From the NCBI RefSeq assembly GCF_009807035.1, contig NZ_WUBI01000001.1, positions 1,302,001 to 1,366,000 of the forward strand: a stretch of 64,000 nt of DNA, read 5' to 3'. The notes beneath the pieces are model-generated. The model was not told the DNA's origin. It worked only from the letters and a program-made list of their open reading frames with translations, and ran no database searches. This stretch comes from Paenibacillus dendrobii (GTDB lineage Bacteria > Bacillota > Bacilli > Paenibacillales > Paenibacillaceae). Shown here in pieces: positions 32,695 to 41,730 of this stretch; the first letter of the stretch is position 1; each line of letters begins with the position of its first letter. The translations under genes were made by a program, and so were the position numbers.

Positions 32695-33714
32695 TCAAAA
32701 GGATATTTTTCCTGCTTGTTCAGATTTGTTCTTTCTGTAGTGTTCCGGTATTTTTCCATAAGTTCCAAGACGCCAAAGCCATTCGAGCGGTCCCATGGCA
32801 AAGCGGTTGAGCCACAGAAAGCTGCACAGCATTTGAAGCAATAGAATCTCGGTGGCGATCATGGCCAAGATCAAGTAATAGGCATGATGGCTCAGATCCA
32901 GCACCACATCCAGCGTTAAAATCAATACGGTCTGCATCAAATAATTCGTCAGTGCCATACGCCCCAGCTTACTCAGCGGCATAAGCCATTTTTTCATCCA
33001 TGAATGCTGTAGAAGCAGGGTGAGCGAAGTCACGTAAAAAACGTCTTCCGCAAGGCTTCCTACGACCATCGCCGTGTCCACCATGCCTGTCCGGTCAAGG
33101 ATTTCTTGCTGAGCCCATAACCCCGCTGGGATGAGAACAAGAGATATCACCAGAACGGTAATCCATCTTTTGGAGTAACGATCGACCTGCTCGAATATGC
33201 GGCATTGTCCGGCCCAGAGGCCGAACACGAACATACTTAGGCTCATCCCGATGGAACCCAGCCATACGCTGGAAACCAGCAGGATGATCGCGATGGCCAA
33301 ATTCCAGGCTGGCTTCAATCGATACAAAGGGAGAAGCAGCAACCCCAAAATCGAATACAGCATTAGAGCTTCCCCGGGTTGAAACTGATGGTGTATGAAT
33401 CCAAACACGAACAGTATCAGCAATCTCCGCACGAATAAAAGATACGCTTTGTCCCCCCGGGCGCGGGCGCGGGATATAAACAAGAAGAATCCCACGCCGA
33501 ACAAAAAGCTGAAAATCGTATAAAACCTTTCATACACCGCCATATCGATGAATTTCAAAATCCCCTGCTCCAAGTGGTTCCAAAAGCCGTACTCCTTCGG
33601 AACATGGATATATGGAATCATTTGAAAAATATTAATAAAAATAATGCCGACCAGCGCAAATCCGCGCAAGTAATCCAATATGTCGATTCTCTTCATTTCC
33701 ATACCCACTTTCAT
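32695..33714 (-). CDS. DUF418 family membrane protein
   Basis: The protein has 339 residues and about nine hydrophobic segments spread over its length, starting with LRGFALVGIIFINIFQM. The RGFAL-type N-terminus and the C-terminal M-G-P-L-E-W-L-W-R block are the signature of DUF418 (YeiB-like) proteins. Their biochemical role is unknown, but many are thought to be acyltransferase- or efflux-like. The ATG overlaps the stop of the permease gene (TAATG), so the two are translationally coupled, linking this protein to the Bce-type transporter. Alternative starts lie at the next ATGs, within 18 nt. Confidence 0.8.
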   Translation of the reverse strand: MKVGMEMKRIDILDYLRGFALVGIIFINIFQMIPYIHVPKEYGFWNHLEQGILKFIDMAVYERFYTIFSFLFGVGFFLFISRARARGDKAYLLFVRRLLILFVFGFIHHQFQPGEALMLYSILGLLLLPLYRLKPAWNLAIAIILLVSSVWLGSIGMSLSMFVFGLWAGQCRIFEQVDRYSKRWITVLVISLVLIPAGLWAQQEILDRTGMVDTAMVVGSLAEDVFYVTSLTLLLQHSWMKKWLMPLSKLGRMALTNYLMQTVLILTLDVVLDLSHHAYYLILAMIATEILLLQMLCSFLWLNRFAMGPLEWLWRLGTYGKIPEHYRKNKSEQAGKISF

Positions 33715-35642
33715 TACACCATCACCCGCTTCAGCTTCTGGATGTAACGCGAACAGACCAGAAGGAAATAGACGGCTTGAATGATCAGAAAAGCGGCCGA
33801 AGCAATGAACACGGGTTGATTGACATCATCCAGACCGAAACCTTCACGTACACGGTTGAGCACAACCAGCGTCTGGATCGCGGAAACAAATATGGGGATG
33901 AAAAACAAAGCCGCAATTTGAATGGTCGCCGATTTGCCCATTTCTGATGTCCTCAAGCCGATTTTGGACATTGAAGTGTAGATACGCTGATCCTGCCTAA
34001 GCTCGGAATGCAGTTTGAAATACAGAAAACTTGCCGAACAAACCGATAACAGGGAAGCGATGAATATGCCAATGAAGCTCATCATGGAAACGGATTGTTC
34101 ATGCGTGGCGTACATGCCGCCCCGGGTCGTCATCGGAAGTATCGATTCCCCTTTTTCAATCCGATCTTCGTTCCACCGTTCGAGCTCCATGCCTACTTTA
34201 TATTCCTCATCATTCCTACCCGGAGCGATGCCTCCATTCCAGGCCGGAATCATGAAAATGTACGCATAATCGATCCAGTAGCTTTTCTCCTCCGGAATTT
34301 GCTTCCTCAATTGTTCGTAAAGCGTCCCGTTCACGATAAGAAGATTGGTACCCGAAACCGGCGAGACTTCCTGCTTAGTCCGTATTTCCTTCACAATCTG
34401 CAGCCTGGCTTTCGGATCATGAAGGGTTACATGGGTGCCCTTATCCCAATCCGGGTTGTTCTTCGCTTCTTTGTCCGACTGGACCAACACTGCCTGATTC
34501 CCCTGCAGAGTCCCTGCCTCAGCCAGGCCGAGCTCATGCGCAATATGACCGTAACTTTCCGCCGGCATAATAGACACATTTGTTTTGCGACCCGATGCAT
34601 TGGCCAAATAGGATTCGGTGGAGAAGATTCGATATTTGATCCCCTCCTCACTAAGCTTGTGTTCAATGGATATCAAATCTGCTTGATCTTGGTTCGGTTC
34701 ATTCAAGAAATACCGGATCGAATAGGGATCTTCCTTGTACTTGCTTTGGTTGCTCAAATTCACCGACATGATGAAAGCTACCGCCATACAGCAGATGGAA
34801 GTGACCACGGTTACCATGAACAATATCCGCGCATTGTCTTTGATTTTATAAGCCATCTCCGAAATCCAGATCAGATTCGTGCCGCGCCATGTCAGGCGCC
34901 GGCTTTTCTTCAGCAAACGGAACGCGAGCACCGTGATTTGCGTGAAGAAGAAGTAAGTGCCTGCAATTCCCGTCACCGCCGCGAGCGTAAGACTCTTATC
35001 GATTCCGTAGTAGCCCGCTGCCAGCAAGAGAATGCCAAACAGAGAAACCAGCAAGGATGCCTTTGGCTCCTTCTTGGGTTTGCTTGATCCCTTGAGCAGC
35101 TCCAGCACCCGGTTGCGGTTAATCAAAATAAGGGTGAAGGCAGAAATAACGAGGAACAATATAATAAAAGCAGTAACCGTCAAAAGGAGCGCTTTCGTCG
35201 GAAAATACAAACCCAGCTGCTCGATGCCGATCATCCGGGCACTCAGAGCCAGGAATAGCTTGGACAGTAGGAGCCCTGCCAGCATGCCCGTCACGATCGA
35301 CAAGGCGCCGATCAACATATTTTCCACAAAGACGAGCTTGCTCAGCTGCCCGCGGGTGGCTCCCAGAATTGTCAGGATGCCGAATTCTTTATTTCTGGCC
35401 TTCAAAAAAGTGCCTATCGAATACAAAACGAACAAAAATGCGAAAGTGTAGATGATGTATTCCATTGTCTGCATGACCATCTGTACACTCGATCCGATCC
35501 GGGTCTGGTCAATATCCGGATGAAATATAAAGAGCGCATACGTGAAAAATACCATGACCATAAAGCTGCTGCTAAGGAAGTAAGCGAAATACGCCCGGGC
35601 GTTCCGTTTGACATTATTAAACGCGAACTGACGAAAGCTCAT
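33714..35642 (-). CDS. ABC transporter permease, BceB-type (FtsX)
   Basis: The protein has 642 residues. The true start is ATG 35640-35642 after GGGAGG. A longer frame reading into the ATPase gene is an overlap artefact. It has about ten membrane segments with a large extracytoplasmic region (~280-495) between the middle segments, the layout of Bce-type permeases that sense and expel or release antimicrobial peptides. Its ORF begins with MSFRQFAFNNVKRN, the usual N-terminal motif of this family. It overlaps the end of the ATPase gene by 26 nt. Peptide detection by the complex with the kinase at 36575 is known for the family and inferred here. Confidence 0.85.
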   Translation of the reverse strand: MSFRQFAFNNVKRNARAYFAYFLSSSFMVMVFFTYALFIFHPDIDQTRIGSSVQMVMQTMEYIIYTFAFLFVLYSIGTFLKARNKEFGILTILGATRGQLSKLVFVENMLIGALSIVTGMLAGLLLSKLFLALSARMIGIEQLGLYFPTKALLLTVTAFIILFLVISAFTLILINRNRVLELLKGSSKPKKEPKASLLVSLFGILLLAAGYYGIDKSLTLAAVTGIAGTYFFFTQITVLAFRLLKKSRRLTWRGTNLIWISEMAYKIKDNARILFMVTVVTSICCMAVAFIMSVNLSNQSKYKEDPYSIRYFLNEPNQDQADLISIEHKLSEEGIKYRIFSTESYLANASGRKTNVSIMPAESYGHIAHELGLAEAGTLQGNQAVLVQSDKEAKNNPDWDKGTHVTLHDPKARLQIVKEIRTKQEVSPVSGTNLLIVNGTLYEQLRKQIPEEKSYWIDYAYIFMIPAWNGGIAPGRNDEEYKVGMELERWNEDRIEKGESILPMTTRGGMYATHEQSVSMMSFIGIFIASLLSVCSASFLYFKLHSELRQDQRIYTSMSKIGLRTSEMGKSATIQIAALFFIPIFVSAIQTLVVLNRVREGFGLDDVNQPVFIASAAFLIIQAVYFLLVCSRYIQKLKRVMV

Positions 35643-36390
35643 TCGTATGACCTCCCAAGTATGACAGCATGTCGATGATCTTCTGGAAAAAAGCTTGACG
35701 GCTGTCTCCTCTGCGAATTTCGCCAGACAGCACCCCATCCTTGATGAATACGACGCGGTGGCAATAGCTGGCTGCCTGGGCATCATGCGTCACGAGCATC
35801 ATGGTAACACCGTCCGTTTCGTTCAGATTCTCCAGCGTTTGCATCACCGTGCGTGAAGAATTCGAATCGAGCGCCCCCGTCGGTTCATCTGCCAGCAGCA
35901 GCGACGGTTCGGGTATGATGGCTCGAGCGATGGCCGCGCGCTGTCTTTGGCCTCCCGATATTTCATAGACCCGTTTATTCAGAATATCCGCGATACCTAA
36001 GCGTTCAGCAATTTTGTCCAGTTTCGCTTCCATCAATTTGAGGTTCTGCTTATCCAGCGTAAGCGGCAGAACGATGTTCTCTGCCACGGTCAGCGTATCC
36101 AGAAGATTAAAGTCCTGAAATACAAAACCCAGCTCGCGTCTTCTGAATAAAGCCAGTTCCTTTTTCTTCATTTCATGCGGATTGCTCCCGTTGATCAGTA
36201 CGGTGCCTGAGCTTGGCGTGTCGATGGTGGATACCATATTCAGAAGCGTAGTCTTACCGCTCCCCGAGGGTCCCATGACTCCGACAAACTCTCCTTTTTG
36301 AATGGTAAGCCCGATATCCGTTAATGCCCTTGTCGTCACTTTCCCCGGATATACTTTGCTTAGACCGGTAACTTTTAAAATATCAGTCAT
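35617..36390 (-). CDS. ABC transporter ATP-binding protein, BceA-type
   Basis: The protein has 257 residues. Walker A (GPSGSGKT, ~40-47), Q-loop (FQDFNLLDTLT), signature (ISGGQRQR) and Walker B (LLLADEPTGALDS) are all present, as is the switch His (VTHDA). It belongs to the macrolide/bacitracin export subgroup. Together with the downstream permease it forms a complete Bce-type transporter. Its start lies 184 nt beyond the end of the kinase gene, after a terminator and an operator-like repeat, so it has its own promoter, typically one induced by the cognate response regulator. Confidence 0.9.
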   Translation of the reverse strand: MTDILKVTGLSKVYPGKVTTRALTDIGLTIQKGEFVGVMGPSGSGKTTLLNMVSTIDTPSSGTVLINGSNPHEMKKKELALFRRRELGFVFQDFNLLDTLTVAENIVLPLTLDKQNLKLMEAKLDKIAERLGIADILNKRVYEISGGQRQRAAIARAIIPEPSLLLADEPTGALDSNSSRTVMQTLENLNETDGVTMMLVTHDAQAASYCHRVVFIKDGVLSGEIRRGDSRQAFFQKIIDMLSYLGGHTNELSSVRV

Positions 36391-36482
36391 GCTTCGTCTT
36401 TCTCCTTCCTGTCATTCATGCTTTTCTATGTACATCACTTTATAACATTGCTTCCATATAAACTATGGATTCTCCTTACCCC

Positions 36483-36504
36483 AACCTTAAACATTTGTAA
36501 GGTT
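36483..36504 (-). promoter_or_regulatory. inverted repeat AACCTTA-N8-TAAGGTT, candidate response-regulator site
   Basis: This perfect 7-bp inverted repeat lies about 93-114 nt upstream of the ATPase start. Bce-type response regulators bind such repeats just upstream of the -35 region, so it is the likely operator for the transporter operon. Confidence 0.55.
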
Positions 36505-36523
36505 ATGTTCTGTTGTTGTTATC

Positions 36524-36562
36524 AAAAAACAGAAAGAAACGCTGCGACTCCCGCAGCGCCTT
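36524..36562 (-). terminator. rho-independent terminator after the kinase gene
   Basis: CGCTGCGG and CGCAGCG pair around a short loop on the minus strand, followed by a T-rich tract (TTTCTTTCTGTTTTTT). Confidence 0.7.
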
Positions 36563-36574
36563 CTACACACACAA

Positions 36575-37564
36575 CTAATATTGAATAAATACAAATTTCA
36601 CGGTCGTTCCTTCGCCAAGGACCGATTCAATTTCCACTTGATGACCCAGCTTGTTACATACCTCCCGGACTAGAAAAAGGCCCATTCCGGTCGATTCATG
36701 ATATTGTCTGCCCTGGTTTCCGGTAAAATAAGGGTCAAAGACTCTGCCCAGATCTTCCTTAGCAATGCCTATCCCCTCATCCTTGATTTCAAGAACAGTA
36801 TTTAAACCAAGCAGGTAAGCGATGAATTGAACCTTTTTTCCGGGACTCTCGGAATAGTTGACGGCGTTGACAATAACTTGTCCCAACATAAAAGCAAGCC
36901 ATTTGGCATCACTGATCACGCTCATATCTATAGCGATGGAAATCTCGGGATAGACTTGCTTCCGTATGAACCACTGCCGGTTCTCCGCAACGGCATTCTC
37001 CACGGCGTCCCGAAGATGAATGCCTTCCACCTTGAAATCCTGTTCAAACTTATCCAGCCTCGAAGTGTAAAGCGCCATTTCCAAGCCTTTTTTCAGCCTG
37101 TCTATTTCTTCTTGCATCCCTTCCGAAACTTCGTCTTCGAGATCCAAGTCCTGTAGCGAAAGCTGAATCACGGAAACCGGGGTTTTCATCTGATGGACCC
37201 AACGATTGATAAAAGCAGCGTGATTCTCCAGCTTTTGCTGTGTGCCGTACAGCTCGTTTTTGTACAACTGGAATTGATTCCGGAGCAAGTCGCTTAATGC
37301 TTCCGCCAGAGGCGCTTCCCCGAGCTCGTTCAACGATTGATCCATCTCTCCAAGCGGCGATTCAAGCCTAGCATACAACCTTCTTTGACTATAATATCGG
37401 TACGCCAGATACAGCAGCAGCATAACCAGACCGAGCAATGCGCCGTACACAACCGCCGAAACGGTGTGCTCCTCCGCTGCGACCCAATACCACAGACTGA
37501 CAAGAATCACCTGACCCGTGTAAAACAAGATCAACGGCAGCTGCTCTCTCAGAAAAAGCTTCAT
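36575..37564 (-). CDS. intramembrane-sensing histidine kinase, BceS-type
   Basis: The protein has 329 residues. Two N-terminal membrane segments (~10-30 and ~35-55) are joined by an extremely short loop, so there is no extracellular sensor domain. This is the hallmark of Bce-type kinases, which sense through the partner transporter. The phosphorylated His lies in WVHQMKTPVSVI (~123). The N box (GQVIVNAVNYS), G1 (DEGIGIAKED) and G2 (STGMGLFLVRE) are intact. Its ATG overlaps the stop of the response regulator gene. It works with the ABC transporter genes downstream in an antimicrobial-peptide response. Confidence 0.9.
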   Translation of the reverse strand: MKLFLREQLPLILFYTGQVILVSLWYWVAAEEHTVSAVVYGALLGLVMLLLYLAYRYYSQRRLYARLESPLGEMDQSLNELGEAPLAEALSDLLRNQFQLYKNELYGTQQKLENHAAFINRWVHQMKTPVSVIQLSLQDLDLEDEVSEGMQEEIDRLKKGLEMALYTSRLDKFEQDFKVEGIHLRDAVENAVAENRQWFIRKQVYPEISIAIDMSVISDAKWLAFMLGQVIVNAVNYSESPGKKVQFIAYLLGLNTVLEIKDEGIGIAKEDLGRVFDPYFTGNQGRQYHESTGMGLFLVREVCNKLGHQVEIESVLGEGTTVKFVFIQY

Positions 37565-38283
37565 GCCCCATCATTTCCTTCCAACCGAAGCTTGTAGCCC
37601 GCCCCCCGAACCGTTTCGATCGGCTCCTCGATCCCCAGTTCCTTCAGCTTTTTCCGAATTCTTGTGATGTAGACATTCAGGGTATTGTCATCGATAAAAT
37701 GCCGGTCTTCCCACATCAAATCCAATAAACGCCCTCGGCTTACGATCCGGTCGGCTTTCTTCATCAGCGCTTCGACCAAAACGGATTCCTTTTGCGTGAG
37801 TTCAACTTCCAGCCCTCGGTATGTGAGCAGGAACCGTTCGGGGTATAACATCAGACCGGCCGACTCAACCGTTCGCTCTTCCGCTTTCGCTGAATAAGAG
37901 CCGTATGCACGACGCAGATGGCTGCGGATTTTGGCCACCACCACATCATAATGAAAAGGTTTCGTTATGTAATCATCCGCACCGTTTTCTAGCGCCATCA
38001 CCTGATCCATCTCACTATCTCTTGCGGATATAAAGAGGATCGGGCAAGTGGACAACGACCGGAGCTGCCGGCACCAATAAAACCCGTCGAACTTCGGCAG
38101 GTTTACGTCGAGAAGTACCAAATCAGGTTGTATTTTTTTGAAATCTTCTATCACTTGGCTAAAATCTGTGACGATTGCAGCCGCGAAGCCATATTTCTCG
38201 ATATGCGCTTTCAGCAAGCCTGCAATTTTCGTATCGTCCTCAATGATCAGTATGTTTATCCGCTCCAGCTGTCTCATCTCCAT
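37561..38283 (-). CDS. OmpR-family response regulator, BceR-type
   Basis: The protein has 240 residues. The receiver domain (~8-125) has the acidic pair EDD near the start, phospho-acceptor D59 in LVLLDVNLP, a Thr/Ser in FISARDS and the Lys in ITKPF. The winged-helix DNA-binding domain (~140-235) ends in ETVRGAGYKL. A weaker start two codons downstream (MRQLERIN) is possible. It is transcribed with the BceS-type kinase and would activate the transporter promoter at the inverted repeat 36483-36504. Upstream is a 243-nt gap shared with the divergent gene at 38527. Confidence 0.9.
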   Translation of the reverse strand: MEMRQLERINILIIEDDTKIAGLLKAHIEKYGFAAAIVTDFSQVIEDFKKIQPDLVLLDVNLPKFDGFYWCRQLRSLSTCPILFISARDSEMDQVMALENGADDYITKPFHYDVVVAKIRSHLRRAYGSYSAKAEERTVESAGLMLYPERFLLTYRGLEVELTQKESVLVEALMKKADRIVSRGRLLDLMWEDRHFIDDNTLNVYITRIRKKLKELGIEEPIETVRGAGYKLRLEGNDGA

Positions 38284-38526
38284 TCACACCGCATTCGCGG
38301 ATTCTGGAATCTCTCTCAATCCAATTACTCATGCGAATCATACAATAAGTAAAACCGTCTTCTTGGTGTCTCTCACCAGACAGGAACTCTTATTCATGAA
38401 ATTATCACGAAGTCTTTCAGCTCTCCTGAAAATGTATCCTGGATAAATCTTATACAAAAATCCGGCTGCTGCGCAATCGGATTACCGATGTGGGACTGAA
38501 CCTGCAGCTAAGGAGGAGATGACAAC

Positions 38527-39060
38527 ATGGCTAATTTCAACATTTTCAACAGATCAACCCGACCCTTGTACACACAAAGCGTTAACACATTTACTTCGCC
38601 GGGTATCGGAACATTTGCCGGTTCAGGAGCCGCTTCGTCAGGAGAATCATTTACGCTCACATCGGGCAGCGTCAGCGTACCGGCTTCACAAAGCCTTCTG
38701 CTGCAAATCAGCAATCCGGCAGGAAGCGGAAAATCGGTATATGTCTCGCGAATTTCCGGCGGAGCGACGGCAGCAGCTGCAGTGAATGTACTTTCAGCTG
38801 GTACGATTACCGGCGGAACGACTCCGACTGTTCAAAACAACCTGTTCGGCAGCAGCATCGTCTCCATCGTAACTACCCGTCAAAATAACGGCACGCTCGG
38901 CGGAACACCTATCCTCTATTTGAACATGCCAATTACGACCGGCATCTATGTCATCAGTTTGGACGGTTCCATCGTCGTCCCGCCTGGCCAGACTTTAACG
39001 GTAACCCTTGGCACAGGGGCACTGACAGCATCGATAAACCTTTCCTGGTGGGAAGCTTAA
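38527..39060 (+). CDS. beta-rich Ser/Gly/Thr protein of unknown function, paralogue 1
   Basis: The protein has 177 residues and its start follows AAGGAGGAG. It contains no signal peptide, no membrane segment and almost no charged residues. The composition (Ser, Thr, Gly, Ala, Val, Ile) and alternating pattern suggest an all-beta jelly-roll. Landmarks shared with the next gene are SPGI in the N-terminal part, SNPAGSGKSVYVSR, then VPPGQTLTVT, and a WWEA C-terminus. The two genes are tandem and oppose the surrounding minus-strand genes. Proteins like this are seen as spore-surface or phage-derived virion-like products in spore formers, but I cannot choose. The function is unknown. Confidence 0.7.
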   Translation: MANFNIFNRSTRPLYTQSVNTFTSPGIGTFAGSGAASSGESFTLTSGSVSVPASQSLLLQISNPAGSGKSVYVSRISGGATAAAAVNVLSAGTITGGTTPTVQNNLFGSSIVSIVTTRQNNGTLGGTPILYLNMPITTGIYVISLDGSIVVPPGQTLTVTLGTGALTASINLSWWEA

Positions 39061-39108
39061 CGAGTGCTGAATTCAGCAGTTATCTTATAACCATGAGGAG
39101 GGAGACCT

Positions 39109-39690
39109 ATGCCCAATGATTATGTCTTTGATGAACCCAATCAGCCAGTCTATACAAACCTGACCAATACGTATAAATCCCCAGGTATTATTGCGCCTCC
39201 GGAGACAAGCGCCGGGGCAACCGGAAATCTGTATGTGGTGAACGCCATCAACTCGACGAGTCTTGGACTGCTTGGCGGTACGGTTACCATAACCATTCAA
39301 GTCTCCAATCCGGCAGGAAGCGGGAAAACTCTTTATGTATCAAGGGAAACGGGCGGCGTAAACGTAGCCTTGAATCTGCTCTCGTCTTTCAGCGGCAACT
39401 TGACGCTTACCAAGGGAGGAACATTGACCTCCCCTACGACGCTAACACCGGTGAACAGTAATTTCGCGAGCACGCGCACGAGCGTCATGACCGCCCGTTC
39501 CTCCACCGCGGCCGTTACGGGAGGGACTACCTTTTACAGCGTTCCGCTCCAAGCCGGTCCGTTCATCTATAATGAAAATGGAAGTTATGTGGTACCACCC
39601 GGCCAGACGATCACCATGTCAGTCAGCGCATCGCTTACGGTAGCCGGACTTGTAGGCACGACGGCGGATCTGGTATGGTGGGAGGCCTGA
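39109..39690 (+). CDS. beta-rich Ser/Gly/Thr protein of unknown function, paralogue 2
   Basis: The protein has 193 residues and its start follows GGAGGGAG. It aligns with its upstream neighbour over the whole length: YKSPGI, SNPAGSGKTLYVSR, VVPPGQTITMS and WWEA at the C-terminus. It has a slightly longer N-terminus with two Pro-rich turns. It has no signal peptide. It ends 22 nt before the convergent LysR gene. It probably forms homo- or hetero-oligomers with paralogue 1. Function unknown. Confidence 0.7.
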   Translation: MPNDYVFDEPNQPVYTNLTNTYKSPGIIAPPETSAGATGNLYVVNAINSTSLGLLGGTVTITIQVSNPAGSGKTLYVSRETGGVNVALNLLSSFSGNLTLTKGGTLTSPTTLTPVNSNFASTRTSVMTARSSTAAVTGGTTFYSVPLQAGPFIYNENGSYVVPPGQTITMSVSASLTVAGLVGTTADLVWWEA

Positions 39691-39712
39691 CCGATCACAC
39701 GTGATGCCCCTC

Positions 39713-40615
39713 TTAGCGTCTGATTCCGGTTTGGGACATCGGCTGCCAGCCGGTCAGCCATTCCTTGGCGGTCGCGATCAGCTTCTTGGTAGCCGGAGTG
39801 CTGCTTTTAGACGTGTTCAAAGCAATCCCCAGCGACCTAAAGCTCTGATCTTCAAGTTCCAGGGCGACGATATGATTCGTTCTTCCCTGTAAAATCATTT
39901 CAGATAAAATACTGATGCCGAGGCCATTTTCGACCATCGCAATGATCGCATAATCATCCGCAGCCTGAAACGGGATAGGCGGTTTGATCCTTCCCTTTCG
40001 CAATACGCGCCGGACATCGTAATCGCTGCCTTCTTTCGGCATGATAAATGCTTCATCCGCAATCTGACTATACCGGACAACCCGCTGCTCAGCGAGCGGA
40101 TGATCCGGAGGCAAAATGCACAGCATCCGGTCTTGCCTCAGCGGAATGATATGAAAAGAATCCATGGTAGGCAGGGAAACAAATCCGAAATCAATCTCCC
40201 CCTTCAGAAGCCACTCTTCGATTTCATGGTAATCCCCTTCAAACAGTTTGACCTCAATGTTCGGATGTTGGCTAAGAAACTGCCTGATCATGCCTGGCAG
40301 CCACTGAACGGAGATACTGGTGAAGGTGCCGATCCGAATCGTCCCCACCTCAATCCCGTTGATTAAAGCGACTTCTTGTTTTAATTGCTCCTGAACCAAG
40401 AGCATATCCCGAATATATTTCAGAACCCGATCCCCATTATCCGTCAGCTTCACGCCGGAACGGCTCCGGCTAAGCAGCGAGAATCCAAATTCCGACTCCA
40501 GGCTGTGAATGGCATGGCTGACACCCGACTGTGTTAAACCCAAAATCTCCGCCGCTTTCGTCAAGCTGCCCAGCTCCACCACGGTATGAAAAACTTCGTA
40601 TTTGATTAAACTCAC
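39713..40615 (-). CDS. LysR family transcriptional regulator
   Basis: The protein has 300 residues with a GTG start. The winged HTH lies in the first 60 residues (ELGSLTKAAEILGLTQSGVSHAIHSLE), and a periplasmic-binding-like effector domain (~90-290) follows. LysR regulators bind small molecules and often control a divergent transporter gene. Here the partner is the EamA transporter at 40766, with a palindrome ATGTTT-N8-AAACAT between them. The coinducer is not known. Confidence 0.9.
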   Translation of the reverse strand: MSLIKYEVFHTVVELGSLTKAAEILGLTQSGVSHAIHSLESEFGFSLLSRSRSGVKLTDNGDRVLKYIRDMLLVQEQLKQEVALINGIEVGTIRIGTFTSISVQWLPGMIRQFLSQHPNIEVKLFEGDYHEIEEWLLKGEIDFGFVSLPTMDSFHIIPLRQDRMLCILPPDHPLAEQRVVRYSQIADEAFIMPKEGSDYDVRRVLRKGRIKPPIPFQAADDYAIIAMVENGLGISILSEMILQGRTNHIVALELEDQSFRSLGIALNTSKSSTPATKKLIATAKEWLTGWQPMSQTGIRR

Positions 40616-40668
40616 ATTTCACACGCCTATCTCATTATTTTCGCACATCATTTACATGAATTTTTCTC

Positions 40669-40688
40669 ATGTTTGCAATTATAAACAT
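40669..40688 (+). promoter_or_regulatory. palindrome ATGTTT-N8-AAACAT, candidate LysR operator
   Basis: A perfect 6-bp inverted repeat with 8-bp spacer lies in the 150-nt gap between the LysR gene and the EamA gene. A TATACT box lies further on at 40716-40721. Confidence 0.5.
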
Positions 40689-40765
40689 TCAATTTTCTTA
40701 TCTTAAAATACCACTTATACTGATTCAGGCACAAGTTGAAACTTACATAAAGGCTGGGGCATTTA

Positions 40766-41659
40766 ATGAAACAATACAAAGCAGATTTAATCGTACTACT
40801 GGTCACCGTTTTTTGGGGAACATCCTACTTATTCATGAAAATCGGTCTGGACTCTCTGCAGCCCATCAATCTAATCGCACTAAGGTTCGGGGTTGCATTT
40901 GTTGCTGCAGGCTGCGTGTTTTATAAAAAACTGTTGAAGACTGACCGAAAAGACTTATTCTATTCGATGATACTTGGACTATTGCTGTTCGGTATGTTCG
41001 TCTCCATCATGCTTGGACTTCAGAGCACTTCAACGTCCAACGCAGGTTTTCTAATGAGCATGACCGTCATTTTCGTTCCTATACTCAGTACCGTATTTAC
41101 GAAAAACAAATTGGACAAGCGTTTAATTGCGGGCCTGGTCCTCGCTATGGCTGGCATTGGTATGCTGACGCTCAAAGCCCATACCTCTTTACAAGCTGGA
41201 GATGCCTGGTGCATTCTGTCTGCGCTCTTTTTTGCCATTCATATCATCATGACTGGACGCGCAACCCAAAAAGCGGACTCCATCCGTATCGGTATCCTCC
41301 AGCTCGGTGTTACGGCTGTGCTTGCCCTTGTTTTCACTTTGGCGTTCGAGACACCAAGGTTCCCAAATAGCGGTTCAGGCTGGATTTCGGTACTTGCTCT
41401 GGGCCTCGTATGCAGCGCATTAGGCTTCGTTCTTCAGGCCATTGCACAAAAGTACACGACTCCGACGCATACCGGGCTGATCTTCGCGCTGGAACCCGTG
41501 GTGGCGGCGGTACTTGGTATCTGCTTCATGAAGGAAACGCTGACGCTGCAGGGTTATATCGGTGCTGCACTCGTTTTGAGCGGCGTTGCATTTTCCGAAC
41601 TGGATGTCAAAAAGCTGCTTGGCATCCGTAAATTAGCACGCGGATCTTCGTATACATGA
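40766..41659 (+). CDS. EamA/DMT family transporter
   Basis: The protein has 297 residues with ten hydrophobic segments arranged as two five-segment EamA repeats (VTVFWGTSYLFMKIG in the first; LGLVCSALGFVLQAIAQ in the second). These proteins move metabolites, often amino acids or drug-like compounds, out of the cell. It is divergent from the LysR regulator and probably controlled by it. The substrate is unknown. A strong terminator follows. Confidence 0.85.
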   Translation: MKQYKADLIVLLVTVFWGTSYLFMKIGLDSLQPINLIALRFGVAFVAAGCVFYKKLLKTDRKDLFYSMILGLLLFGMFVSIMLGLQSTSTSNAGFLMSMTVIFVPILSTVFTKNKLDKRLIAGLVLAMAGIGMLTLKAHTSLQAGDAWCILSALFFAIHIIMTGRATQKADSIRIGILQLGVTAVLALVFTLAFETPRFPNSGSGWISVLALGLVCSALGFVLQAIAQKYTTPTHTGLIFALEPVVAAVLGICFMKETLTLQGYIGAALVLSGVAFSELDVKKLLGIRKLARGSSYT

Positions 41660-41682
41660 TACTAATGCAGGTGGATAACAAG

Positions 41683-41724
41683 AAAAAAAAACAGCCCGGG
41701 GGTAATCCCGGGCTGTTTTTTTCG
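41683..41724 (+). terminator. bidirectional rho-independent terminator
   Basis: AACAGCCCGGG and CCCGGGCTGTT pair around a short loop, with A tracts on one side and T tracts on the other. It ends the EamA gene and the opposing GH3 gene. Confidence 0.95.
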
Positions 41725-41730
41725 ATCACA

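Noticed and set aside
34095..35087. Long plus-strand open frames such as 34095-35087 and 49059-50414
   Set aside because: They lie opposite strong, conserved genes, lack ribosome binding sites and show no recognisable protein features. They are shadows of the real genes.
33714..35786. A 690-residue permease starting at 35786
   Set aside because: The N-terminal extension lies inside the ATPase gene. A GGGAGG site marks the start at 35642, and the family N-terminus begins there.
38527..39690. SNPAGSGK[ST] in the two beta-rich proteins looks like a P-loop
   Set aside because: The Walker A pattern needs Ala or Gly four residues before GK, and here it is Asn; no Walker B follows. The proteins are uncharged and beta-rich, not NTPases.
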